Below are positions 1 to 7,775 of a stretch of DNA of 24,036 bases, in pieces (position 1 is the first letter of the stretch; the number at the start of each line of letters is the position of its first letter). A program made the translations under genes and the position numbers. This stretch comes from CAZLFQ01 sp964625465 (lineage in GTDB: Bacteria; Pseudomonadota; Alphaproteobacteria; Rickettsiales; Midichloriaceae): assembly GCA_964625465.1 (NCBI GenBank), contig CAZVFD010000023.1, positions 1 through 24,036 on the forward strand, in the 5' to 3' direction. The notes below the pieces were generated by a model, which was given only the letters and a program-made list of their open reading frames with translations, was not told where the DNA came from and ran no database searches.

Positions 1-2
1 CA

Positions 3-1160
3 GCGGAGTTTTTTCCAAAAACCGATGAAGTCGCCGCATTGCTGGCGACACTTGGACTCTATGCCTCTGGCTTTTTTATGCGCCCATTTGGAGGGTTGGT
101 ATTTGGTTATCTAGGGGATCTTTTCGGTAGAAAATGGATTTTATCTGTGACGATATTGTTTATGGCTGCACCAACGTTTATCATCGGCATTTTACCGAAT
201 TATGAAACTATTGGAATAATGGCTCCGATAATAATCCTGATATGTAGACTGCTGCAGGGACTGTGTGCTGGGGCTGAGTATAGCGGTGCTTCAATCTTTT
301 TAATTGAGCACTTTAATGCTAAAAGACTGCCTGCATTTGCTGGAAGTCTTATATCTGCATCGGGTGCTATTGGGTCTATTCTTGGCGTGTGTGCATACTA
401 CTTAGTTTCGAAGAATGTCATCCATTGGCGCGAGCCATTTGTTTTTGGCGCACTTTTAATTCTAGTTGCGTTTTATATTAGAAGATACACAGATGAATCG
501 CCAGAATTTAAGACCAACCTAAAGAATATTTCATCTCCGCTTCTGTATATATTCACGCATCATAAAAAAGCTCTGATGGTAACTATCGCTATTGGAGCAT
601 TTCAAGGGACGTTAGTATACTTACTTTTTGTTTATATGAAAATATTTATGCTCACTCAAACAGCTTTGCATCTTGATGACATTACATATTTTAATCTCAT
701 CTCCTTGTTAGCGTTTTTGTTTTTTACGCCATTATTTGGTTTTTATGCAGGCAAGATTGGTCATTTAAAAGTTATGAGGATTGGGTTGCTTACGTTGCTG
801 CTATATATATATCCTTGTTTTTATATGGTTCTTTCGGGTGATTATGGGGTGATTCTAATGAGCCAATTTTTCTTGGGTGCTTTGGTTGGGCTGTCTGCAT
901 GTGCTGCAAGCGCTGTAATGAATAACATGTTTCCTGCCAATCTTAGGTGCAGTGGAATACTATTTGGGTATAACCTTGGCGTAGCGCTTTTTGGTGGAAC
1001 GCTGCCGCTTGTGTCGGAATGGTATATATATAGTTTTGGTTACCAATATGCCCCAGCAGTGTTTTGCATGGTGACGATCTTACTAGCAATTAGTGCGATA
1101 CAAATACTGATCCCGAAAGACCAGCAACAGGCCGCATTAAACATGACTAAGCCAGTATAA
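3..1160 (+). CDS. MFS transporter, ProP-like, 5' end outside the window
   Basis: Inner-membrane secondary transporter of the major facilitator superfamily; the substrate cannot be read from the sequence. The frame is open to the left edge, so the gene starts outside the window; a TTG at 39 is only an internal codon. The visible part starts just before the MFS loop signature (GYLGDLFGRK), followed by a second family motif (RLLQGLCAGAEYSG) typical of the ProP/metabolite:H+ symporter branch, then repeated hydrophobic helices up to a hydrophilic tail. About 385 residues are visible, so roughly 40-50 N-terminal residues with the first helix should lie upstream. Multiple ProP paralogues are characteristic of Rickettsiales (known for the group). 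The gene ends about 200 bases before convergent dnaN. Family assignment is firm, substrate unknown. Confidence 0.88.
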   Translation, partial: AEFFPKTDEVAALLATLGLYASGFFMRPFGGLVFGYLGDLFGRKWILSVTILFMAAPTFIIGILPNYETIGIMAPIIILICRLLQGLCAGAEYSGASIFLIEHFNAKRLPAFAGSLISASGAIGSILGVCAYYLVSKNVIHWREPFVFGALLILVAFYIRRYTDESPEFKTNLKNISSPLLYIFTHHKKALMVTIAIGAFQGTLVYLLFVYMKIFMLTQTALHLDDITYFNLISLLAFLFFTPLFGFYAGKIGHLKVMRIGLLTLLLYIYPCFYMVLSGDYGVILMSQFFLGALVGLSACAASAVMNNMFPANLRCSGILFGYNLGVALFGGTLPLVSEWYIYSFGYQYAPAVFCMVTILLAISAIQILIPKDQQQAALNMTKPV

Positions 1161-1212
1161 TAAACTAGCAAAAGAGTTATGGAAACGAACATATTAAGCG
1201 CTATTGAAAAGC

Positions 1213-1335
1213 AATCCTTTCTAAGGATTCGAAGAATCCATTAATGTGTGCTCGAATTTGCTAAGAGGGCGTACCGCCCGCAAATTCGCCCCCCACGCAC
1301 ACATTAATTACTTCTTCTCAGGATAAAACAATCCT
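1213..1335. repeat. Large nested palindrome between the MFS gene and dnaN
   Basis: The 201-base spacer between two convergent genes is almost wholly palindromic. From the outside in: ATTAATGTGTG (1240-1250) pairs with CACACATTAAT (1298-1308), CGAATTTGC (1253-1261) with GCAAATTCG (1280-1288), and GGGCG (1267-1271) with CGCCC (1275-1279) around TAC. A separate small hairpin GGATTC-GAA-GAATCC (1225-1239) flanks it on the left, and AATCCT/AGGATT (1213-1218/1224-1229) adds another. It has no U-tract directly after the stem. It could serve as a bidirectional terminator between convergent genes or be a dispersed palindromic element; copy number elsewhere is unknown. Confidence 0.75.
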
Positions 1336-1361
1336 AATGTACCTATTTTAAACTAAAGCTA

Positions 1362-2498
1362 TTAAACCTGCATTGGCATCAAGATATAAAGACAATTATT
1401 CTCTTTTATATCCTGTGCTATTACTGCCCCTAAATTATTAGAAAGAGAAAGTTTTACAGTGTCCCCTTCAATGGCGGATAAAGAATCAAGCACGTATTTT
1501 GAGTTAAAGCCTATTGATAAGTTCTCATTAGAGCTATAGTTAGCGTCAATCTCCTGAGCTCCCTTCGCATTCCCATTCATTTCGCTAGAAGCATTTACTA
1601 CTACTTTATTAGGCTCAATGTTTAAACGGACAGCGCGGGTTTTATCGTTTGTAATAGATATAACTAAATCAATTGATCGTGCCAATCTATCGCGAGAAAC
1701 TTCTAATGTTTTATCATTGTTTTTAGGGATTACACGATCGTAGTCTGGGAATTTCCCGTCAATTAATTTTGACGATAAAGTTATGTCGCCAAGTATATAA
1801 ACGATTTTGTTTTGTGAAAGGGAGACCTGAACTTCGCCAACGAAATCCTCAAGTAATTTAACTAATTCACCAACGGTTTTCTTAGGCACAATTATTCCCG
1901 GCATATCTTGGCAGCCTTCAGGTTGAATGGTTTGGGCTCTTGCCAAACGGTGACCGTCAGTTGCAACTGCACGTAAAACAGGTGTTCCCTCGTCGGTTGT
2001 AGGGTGTAGGTATACTCCATTCAAATAGTAGCGAGTCTCTTCAGTTGAAATTGCATGACGAGTCTTGCTGAAAAGTGTTTTAAGCACTGCTGAGTGAATT
2101 GAAAAAGAATGAGAGGTTTGGCCAATGTCACCAAAACTTGGAAATTCATCAACAGGTAAACAAGGGAGCGTGAACTCACTGGAGCCAACTTTTAGATTTA
2201 CGTTTGAAGTATCTTTCTTATCTTTTGTGAATTCAACATCAACGTTTTCACTTACTTTACGGATAATCTCGAAGAGTGTATGAGCAGGAACAGTTATTGA
2301 GCCAGCTTGCTTAACTTGTGCTGTCATTTTGTCTTGGATAGAAATATCCATATCTGTAGTTGTAAGTGTCAGACCACCATCTTTTTCAGCGTCAATTCTT
2401 ACGTTTGCCAATATTGGAACTGCATTTCTTCTCTCAACAACTGATTGAACGTGGTTTAGGGTTTTTAATAGATCATCTTTCTTTACAATAAACTGCAT
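1362..2498 (-). CDS. dnaN: DNA polymerase III beta subunit (sliding clamp)
   Basis: Ring-shaped processivity clamp that tethers DNA polymerase III and other DNA enzymes to DNA. The protein has 378 residues, close to the usual length of about 366-375, and begins with the typical MQFIVKKDDLL; the three repeated clamp domains cover roughly residues 1-120, 128-245 and 250-378. The C terminus YILMPMQV matches the family ending next to the partner-binding groove. It stands apart from dnaA and recF, so the classic dnaA-dnaN-recF cluster is broken up here, as is common in Rickettsiales. The 96-base upstream spacer holds an inverted repeat. Confidence 0.97.
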   Translation of the reverse strand: MQFIVKKDDLLKTLNHVQSVVERRNAVPILANVRIDAEKDGGLTLTTTDMDISIQDKMTAQVKQAGSITVPAHTLFEIIRKVSENVDVEFTKDKKDTSNVNLKVGSSEFTLPCLPVDEFPSFGDIGQTSHSFSIHSAVLKTLFSKTRHAISTEETRYYLNGVYLHPTTDEGTPVLRAVATDGHRLARAQTIQPEGCQDMPGIIVPKKTVGELVKLLEDFVGEVQVSLSQNKIVYILGDITLSSKLIDGKFPDYDRVIPKNNDKTLEVSRDRLARSIDLVISITNDKTRAVRLNIEPNKVVVNASSEMNGNAKGAQEIDANYSSNENLSIGFNSKYVLDSLSAIEGDTVKLSLSNNLGAVIAQDIKENNCLYILMPMQV

Positions 2499-2536
2499 GT
2501 AGCTACCTAGGTTGAATACTCGTTAAAAATATATCC

Positions 2537-2582
2537 CAACTGCATAAAGTTGCAATACTTTAAATTTCTGTAAATGCAGTTG
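2537..2582. repeat. 9-bp inverted repeat upstream of dnaN
   Basis: CAACTGCAT (2537-2545) and ATGCAGTTG (2574-2582) are perfect reverse complements separated by 28 AT-rich bases. They lie between the stop codon of the PAP2-like gene and the dnaN start, both on the minus strand. The repeat could be a terminator for the upstream gene or an operator for dnaN; no T-run favours termination clearly. Confidence 0.4.
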
Positions 2583-2594
2583 AGCGATTTAATG

Positions 2595-3410
2595 TTATTT
2601 TTTTAGTTTTTGATATAAATACTGAGTCGTCTTCGGCGTAATATATAAGCAGCTGATGCCAAGGCAAAATCCTAGTAGAAATCCAGATATAGAGTCGCTT
2701 GATGTAAGTTGAGTTTTAAAAGCATAAGATATTGTCACGCCTAATATAAAATTTAGAAAGGCTAGATCAGGTTTGAGCTCCAGTTTTTGAAAGTTTGAAG
2801 TAAGAAAGCTGACTAAAGCTATACTTAGTATAATGCCCTGAGTGTGCCAAAGCCAATTATACTTGGCAGCCATATTAGGGAAGAGTGAGAACATTGCGAT
2901 CAATGAAGGAATTGCAAGGCCAATACACAGGGCATGAATTGAGAGTTTTGAGAGTGGAGATGTAATATATCTTGAAAGAACTAAGATAATTAGACCCAGG
3001 CAAATGCCTCCAAAAACATCTGGCCAGTCATGGTAGCCGACATGTACCATTGAGATAAAGCCACACACTAATAAAGTTATTATAAGTAGAGTAAGACTTT
3101 TTTTGCGATACTGTATTGCTAAAGCCCCCCAAAATACTACGTTTGATGAGGTGTGTCCGCTAGGATATGCGAATCCAGATTTAAACAGCTCTGGGTTGAG
3201 AGGTATTTGGAAATGCTGTTTTAAATAGGCGTTGATCACCATTGTGAAAAACATTAGAGATGCAGCTTTGATGAAAAATTCACTGCGTAAGTAATAAAAA
3301 CCAAAGAGAATTATGCCAAATAAAAAGAAGTCACTCATGAAGAATAATACGAAACCAGATAAAAAATCTGTAATCATGAGGCAGTGATTATTTATGACCC
3401 TTATAACCAT
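2595..3410 (-). CDS. Degenerate PAP2-family membrane protein
   Basis: Polytopic membrane protein of 271 residues related to type 2 phosphatidic acid phosphatases, which remove phosphate from lipids such as phosphatidate, undecaprenyl pyrophosphate or lipid A. The second motif YPSGHT (about residues 82-87) is intact and its histidine and the following SxxxxxxHxxxD pattern (SMVHVGYHDWPD) are visible. However, the family's KxxxxxxRP motif reads K-six residues-LN, and the arginine of SRxxxxxHxxxD is methionine. Loss of both arginines suggests altered or lost phosphatase activity (inference). Eight or so hydrophobic helices follow. The start is uncertain: an ATG at 3377 (MITDF) would also fit and would leave a larger divergent promoter region. 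It is divergent from the PAS gene. Confidence 0.75.
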   Translation of the reverse strand: MVIRVINNHCLMITDFLSGFVLFFMSDFFLFGIILFGFYYLRSEFFIKAASLMFFTMVINAYLKQHFQIPLNPELFKSGFAYPSGHTSSNVVFWGALAIQYRKKSLTLLIITLLVCGFISMVHVGYHDWPDVFGGICLGLIILVLSRYITSPLSKLSIHALCIGLAIPSLIAMFSLFPNMAAKYNWLWHTQGIILSIALVSFLTSNFQKLELKPDLAFLNFILGVTISYAFKTQLTSSDSISGFLLGFCLGISCLYITPKTTQYLYQKLKK

Positions 3411-3475
3411 AATAATATGGATTGCCTAATTTTCAACTACGGAATAGGCTAAAACTACCAATATTATGTATTTCA

Positions 3476-5137
3476 ATGGTTCAGATAATATTAAAATATA
3501 GAGTCCAAGTCCTTGTACTACTGATCTTGCTAGAGATATTCCTAACTATAGGTGTGTACTATGAGCATGGTACTAACGCACGAACTTATTTTATGCTGGA
3601 GTCTGCAACTAGCTTTCTGATTTTGGTGATCTCTGTTACGTTTTTAGACAAACTGAATTTATACCTATTCCTAACCAATAAACATGAGTATCTGCATAAC
3701 GTCGCCCCATGCAGTTATATATTTTATGATACTAAAAAAAGGAAAGTAATCTGGCCAGAATATAGCTGTAAAATGCTTGGCATAGAGCATAAAAAACATT
3801 TCTTGCTCGCAGATATTGCAAAACTTTTTGAATGGAAGGATTGGAAAGAGATAGAAAAATATATTGATACCCCATCTTTAATTCATAATCATGAAAAAAT
3901 TGGCAATTTGAAGTATGAAAACCCTCAAGGACAAACCAAGCATTTTAAGTACTCTTTGCAATATATTGAAGATAAAAAATACTTAATTCATGGAATAATT
4001 TTTTGGTTTACTGATTTTAGCGACTCAGTGGAACATGAAGAAAGTATTTTATCTTTAATAAAAAAATACAGGGTATTTAGCTTTGAACTTGATTACTTGT
4101 TCAATAATTTACCATTTCCAGTATGGAGGAGAGAAAGGGATGGTAAAATAGTATTCTCAAACAATAAGTTTCGAAAGTTTTTAAAAAGATTTGATACTGA
4201 TCAATCGGTGGATGATTTTGGCAAAGGATTGAAGAGATTAGCAGAAATTAGCCTGCGTGAGATGAAGACGTCCAAGATTGTGAAATCATTTGTTAGTAAA
4301 AACCAGAATTTTACCTACGAGTTTACTGAAATTCCGCTGTCAGAAGCGAATGGAACTGTAGGGTTTGCTGTGGATATATCTAATCTTGAGGAAGCGCAGA
4401 AAGATTTATCACTTGTTGGAAATACGCTAGATAGAATTCTAGAGTTATCAAGCAGTGCAATAATAATTTTGGATAAACATCTTAAGATTTTTCAGTTTAA
4501 CCAAACATTAGTGAACATGTTTGGTTTAGATGCGGGTTGGTTGGCTTCTAAGCCAAGCTATTCGGCTTTTTGGGATAGGTTAAGGGAGTCTAAGCAACTG
4601 CCAGAGGTTAAAAATTATAAAGAATTCAAAGATAATATTATCAACCTACTAATTCAGCTAACTGAACCTAAAAGTGAATTTATGCACTTGCCGAATGGGC
4701 AGTCTATAAGATTTTCTCTTATTCCAAGCGGCAAGAATACAATAGTAATGTTTGATAACGTAACAGACGTGCTTAATGTTGAGAGATCGTATAACGAATT
4801 GATGTCAGTTTATAAAACTACAATATCTCAGCTTAAACATTCTGTGGTGATTTTTGGTCAAGATGGAAGGATTAAATTATATAATCAAAACTTCGCAAAG
4901 TTTTCTAAGGTGGGGGAAGATTTTCTATCTTCCTTGCCGCATGTTTCAGATTTGTTAGTGCACGCAAACTCCAATTTTAAAGACGAGAGCATTATTGAAT
5001 TAAAAAATAAAGTCATAAATTGTTTGGAGTCGCGCATCAATTCTCAAGTAAAGCTTCATGACAATAGTGGCAAAGATTTTGAGACAAGTATATCTTCATT
5101 GCCTGACAATGGGGTGTTGGTTACTATTAATAGTTGA
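3476..5137 (+). CDS. Membrane-anchored multi-PAS protein lacking a histidine kinase core
   Basis: A sensory protein of 553 residues from the ATG at 3476; the frame can be opened upstream to a TTG at 3422, but that would run through a short non-hydrophobic stretch. Two hydrophobic helices (about residues 10-28 and 44-58) anchor it in the inner membrane. About four PAS-like domains follow (roughly 80-190, 205-310, 325-435 and 445-553); recognisable blocks are LPFPVWRRERDGKIVFSNN and SSAIIILDKHLKIFQFNQ. The last two PAS regions and the linker DNVTDVLNVERSYNELM resemble the large alphaproteobacterial PAS histidine kinases (from memory of that family). In those proteins the HisKA domain starts right after the point where this one stops (VLVTINS). 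No kinase residues (H-box, N, G boxes) are present. The 3' end overlaps the convergent PAP2 gene by 42 bases. Confidence 0.8.
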   Translation: MVQIILKYRVQVLVLLILLEIFLTIGVYYEHGTNARTYFMLESATSFLILVISVTFLDKLNLYLFLTNKHEYLHNVAPCSYIFYDTKKRKVIWPEYSCKMLGIEHKKHFLLADIAKLFEWKDWKEIEKYIDTPSLIHNHEKIGNLKYENPQGQTKHFKYSLQYIEDKKYLIHGIIFWFTDFSDSVEHEESILSLIKKYRVFSFELDYLFNNLPFPVWRRERDGKIVFSNNKFRKFLKRFDTDQSVDDFGKGLKRLAEISLREMKTSKIVKSFVSKNQNFTYEFTEIPLSEANGTVGFAVDISNLEEAQKDLSLVGNTLDRILELSSSAIIILDKHLKIFQFNQTLVNMFGLDAGWLASKPSYSAFWDRLRESKQLPEVKNYKEFKDNIINLLIQLTEPKSEFMHLPNGQSIRFSLIPSGKNTIVMFDNVTDVLNVERSYNELMSVYKTTISQLKHSVVIFGQDGRIKLYNQNFAKFSKVGEDFLSSLPHVSDLLVHANSNFKDESIIELKNKVINCLESRINSQVKLHDNSGKDFETSISSLPDNGVLVTINS

Positions 5138-5815
5138 AATCAATCTATCTTTAATCCAATAAGAAAGTACGACCATTGCCCAAGCGAGGAGAATTCCTAC
5201 CACCACATCTGATAGCCAATGCGCGCCAGAGAATAGGCGGTTTATCATGATTGGAATGGCCACGATCCAGATTATTGGCCAGTATTTTTTCTTGGCAAAC
5301 CCGCATGTAAATATTGCCCAGAATGCAGCTGAAAAGGCATGACCCCCAGGAAATGAAGAGCCTGAAGCGATTTTAACTTTGTTGGTGCCAAATAATTCAG
5401 ATAGGTTGATAAATGGTTGTAGAACCTGAGAAGGTGATTGTCGTTTTAGTTCAAGGAAAGTTACAAAAAATGCATCCTTCAGCAAAAAGGCGAATTGCAT
5501 AAAGATTATCAGCGCTACCACATTTGCTGCCAAGTTTTTGCGTGTTTTAAGAGGTTCATTGAATATTATAAATAGATTCACCAATAAAAATGCCACAAGA
5601 TTTAAAGTCTTTTCATAGTTGTGGTTTAGAGCGAACCACAAACATTGCCAGAAATAGCCAAACTCTAGCGAGCCATTGATCAAGTAAAATGCTTGTTCAT
5701 CCATAAAAACAGCTGCCATCTGTAGCTGGGGAACAAGGTAAATGATTAGGCAAAGTCCTAGAAGAATAAAGGGTGCTGGTGAATATTTTTTGATCACTAT
5801 TGATTCTCGCAACAT
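5096..5815 (-). CDS. PAP2-family lipid phosphatase
   Basis: Polytopic membrane phosphatase of 239 residues, probably acting on a lipid phosphate at the periplasmic face. The catalytic pattern is near canonical: KRQSPS in the first motif position, FPGGHA in place of PSGH (about residues 153-158), and NRLFSGAHWLSD, which keeps the arginine, histidine and aspartate of the third motif. This type, with SPS and FPGGHA, resembles PAP2 proteins of Alphaproteobacteria and Legionella that act on envelope lipids (family memory, substrate unproven). It starts 12 bases after the mutL stop on the same strand, so it is probably cotranscribed with mutL. Its last 14 codons overlap the end of the PAS gene on the other strand. 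Confidence 0.85.
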   Translation of the reverse strand: MLRESIVIKKYSPAPFILLGLCLIIYLVPQLQMAAVFMDEQAFYLINGSLEFGYFWQCLWFALNHNYEKTLNLVAFLLVNLFIIFNEPLKTRKNLAANVVALIIFMQFAFLLKDAFFVTFLELKRQSPSQVLQPFINLSELFGTNKVKIASGSSFPGGHAFSAAFWAIFTCGFAKKKYWPIIWIVAIPIMINRLFSGAHWLSDVVVGILLAWAMVVLSYWIKDRLISTINSNQHPIVRQ

Positions 5816-5827
5816 AATTTTTTGATT

Positions 5828-7594
5828 CTAAGATCTTTCAAATATTTTTTCCAGATCATTAATCGAAAGCTTGGTATGAGTTGGTCTGCCGTGATTACAT
5901 TGTCCTGAAAATGGTGTTCTTTCAATTTCGCGAAGTAAGGCGTTCATTTCTTCAATATTCATTTTGCGCCCAGCGCGGATGCTTGAGTGACATGCAATGT
6001 TGCCGAGTATAAAATCTTTTTTATCTTGAATTATATCTGTTCCCTCATGTTCTAAAATGTATTCTGCGATGTCAGAGATTAGTTCTTTTATTTCAAGTTT
6101 GCCAAAGATTGTTGGCAGCTTTGTTACTGTAACGCTAGTATCTGATTTTACTTCTAGGGAAATTCCAAAATTTTCTAACTCATCTAAATTTTCTGATATT
6201 TTTGCGATTAATGCTTGAGAGAGAAAAATAGTTTCTGGCAATAAAAGTTGCTGTGATTTAATGCTGCCTTGAGCTAATTGTTCCTTCATTGTTTCTAGCA
6301 CAAGTCTTTCATGGGCGGCATGCTGGTCAACTATTATCAATCCTTCTTTTGTTTCTGAAATAATATAGGTATTACCAATTTGACATTTGGCATATCCAAG
6401 TGGTGGCTCATCGAATAATTGATTTGTATTTGCTGGGGCTTGAAATGATTGGTTGACTGACTCAGATATAATTTGGGGCTGCGTAACTATAGGAGTGACA
6501 AACATATTTGGGTTTTGTATGTCGTGAACTATTCGTTTTGGTGCCTGCGCAACATAGGTATTAAAACTGTTCGTTGGGGAAACAGTGGAGCTTGTGTGAT
6601 AAATTTTTGTTTTAAGTGCAGTTCTAATTGCATTAGATATAAACTCCCTTATTTCGCTGGCGTCTCTGAATCTAACCTCAGCTTTGGTTGGGTGGACGTT
6701 TACGTCTACGCGATATGGATCTATCTCAAGAAAAACCACTATTTTAGGATGTCTGCCATGAGGTATTAAATTTTGGTACGCGACTTTAACTGCTGTTAGT
6801 AAGATTTTATCCTTGATAGGCCTGTGATTTACAAAATAGTATTGGTGGATGCCAGTACTAGAGTTTAGAGTTGGAAGTCCAGCATAACCATATACTTTAG
6901 CGAAACTGTTCTCTTGAGAAAAAAGTACAGAGTTTTTGATGAAATCATCTCCTAAAATATCATTGAGTTGGGTTTCAGAAGAGCTGTTATGATTAGCTTT
7001 TAGGTCCAAAAGAACTTTGCCATCTGAGATTAATTTAAAACTGGTGGTTTCATTAACTAGTGCAAAGCGATGGATTAAGTCTACAGCAGCTGCGACTTCA
7101 GATTTTTTAGATTTTAAAAATTTCAAGCGGGCAGGGGTGAACGAAAATATATCTCTTACTTCAACTGTTGTGCCGCAGTCTCGTGAAGCTGGCTTTAATG
7201 GAGATTTTTCGCCTCCGTTAACACTTAGCTCCCAAGCTTCGCTTGAATTCTTTATTTTGGAAATGATGCGCAATTTACTTACTGAGGCAATAGATGGCAG
7301 GGCTTCTCCCCTAAAGCCGAAATGAAGGATGTTGTTGATATCAGCTTCATCAAGTTTTGACGTAGCATGGCGCTCAACTGCTAAAGAAAGTTGTTCTTTT
7401 TCAATGCCAAAGCCGTTGTCTGAGATGCTAATTAAATTATGACCACCTTCTTCTATTTCAACGTTAATCTGTGTAGCTTTTGCGTCTAAAGAGTTTTCTA
7501 CCAGCTCTTTAATTACAGAAATTGGCCTATCTACCACCTCACCAGCGGCAATTTGATTGATTGTTTTTTCAGATAATAATTTGATTTGAGCCAT
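5828..7594 (-). CDS. mutL: DNA mismatch repair protein MutL
   Basis: Mismatch repair factor that links MutS recognition to strand incision. The start at 7594 (MAQIKLLSEKTINQIAAGEV) is the family start; the frame continues 14 codons further upstream without homology. The protein has 588 residues. The GHKL ATPase motifs are intact: ELVENSLDA with E30 and N34, DNGFGI (59-64) and GFRGEAL (93-99). The C-terminal domain has the endonuclease metal-site motif DQHAAHERLVLE (423-434), followed by ACHSSIRAG and QCNHGRPT. It is therefore the nicking type of MutL found in bacteria without MutH. A PAP2 gene follows after 12 bases; ffh is divergent with a 181-base spacer. Confidence 0.97.
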   Translation of the reverse strand: MAQIKLLSEKTINQIAAGEVVDRPISVIKELVENSLDAKATQINVEIEEGGHNLISISDNGFGIEKEQLSLAVERHATSKLDEADINNILHFGFRGEALPSIASVSKLRIISKIKNSSEAWELSVNGGEKSPLKPASRDCGTTVEVRDIFSFTPARLKFLKSKKSEVAAAVDLIHRFALVNETTSFKLISDGKVLLDLKANHNSSSETQLNDILGDDFIKNSVLFSQENSFAKVYGYAGLPTLNSSTGIHQYYFVNHRPIKDKILLTAVKVAYQNLIPHGRHPKIVVFLEIDPYRVDVNVHPTKAEVRFRDASEIREFISNAIRTALKTKIYHTSSTVSPTNSFNTYVAQAPKRIVHDIQNPNMFVTPIVTQPQIISESVNQSFQAPANTNQLFDEPPLGYAKCQIGNTYIISETKEGLIIVDQHAAHERLVLETMKEQLAQGSIKSQQLLLPETIFLSQALIAKISENLDELENFGISLEVKSDTSVTVTKLPTIFGKLEIKELISDIAEYILEHEGTDIIQDKKDFILGNIACHSSIRAGRKMNIEEMNALLREIERTPFSGQCNHGRPTHTKLSINDLEKIFERS

Positions 7595-7641
7595 ATTAAA
7601 CTTGCAATTTTTCAGCATTACTAATAAAATTTTCAACGTTT

Positions 7642-7672
7642 GGTAAGGCAGATCTTAATGATCGACCTTACC
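7642..7672. repeat. Hairpin next to twin-hairpin element A
   Basis: GGTAAGG (7642-7648) pairs with CCTTACC (7666-7672), and inside it GATC pairs with GATC around TTAAT with a 2x2 internal loop. It lies two bases from the twin-hairpin repeat in the mutL-ffh divergent spacer and could be part of the same inserted element. Confidence 0.5.
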
Positions 7673-7674
7673 CT

Positions 7675-7735
7675 GTCATTCCGAACTTGTTTCGGAATCT
7701 TTTAGTTTTAGATCCTGAAATAAATTCAGGATGAC
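7675..7735. repeat. Twin-hairpin repeat element, copy A
   Basis: A 61-base element with the plan GTC, 8-bp hairpin, C, spacer, G, 8-bp hairpin, GAC. Hairpin 1 is ATTCCGAA (7678-7685) with TTCGGAAT (7691-7698); hairpin 2 is ATCCTGAA (7712-7719) with TTCAGGAT (7725-7732). The outer GTCATTCC and GGATGAC form an inverted terminal pair. Copy B at 18328-18393 has the same architecture with different but still complementary stem bases. Such hairpin repeats are widespread in Rickettsiales genomes. The ATG in its right end lies in frame with ffh and makes that reading frame look 15 codons longer than it should be. Confidence 0.85.
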
Positions 7736-7775
7736 ATATTTGTGTAGTGATGATGCTATTTTATACGTGTTAGAA

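Noticed and set aside
39..41. TTG as start of the MFS gene
   Set aside because: The frame is open and family-like (AEFFPKTDEVAALLA) back to the left edge, so the gene is cut by the window.
1179..1244. 21-codon open frame between the MFS gene and dnaN
   Set aside because: It runs into the palindrome, has no ribosome binding site and no recognisable sequence.
5138..5400. Possible remnant of a HisKA domain after the PAS gene stop
   Set aside because: Reading on in the same frame gives no H-box-like sequence; the strand is occupied by the convergent PAP2 gene.
7017..7325. Plus-strand open frame inside mutL
   Set aside because: It is a shadow frame of the conserved MutL ATPase region.
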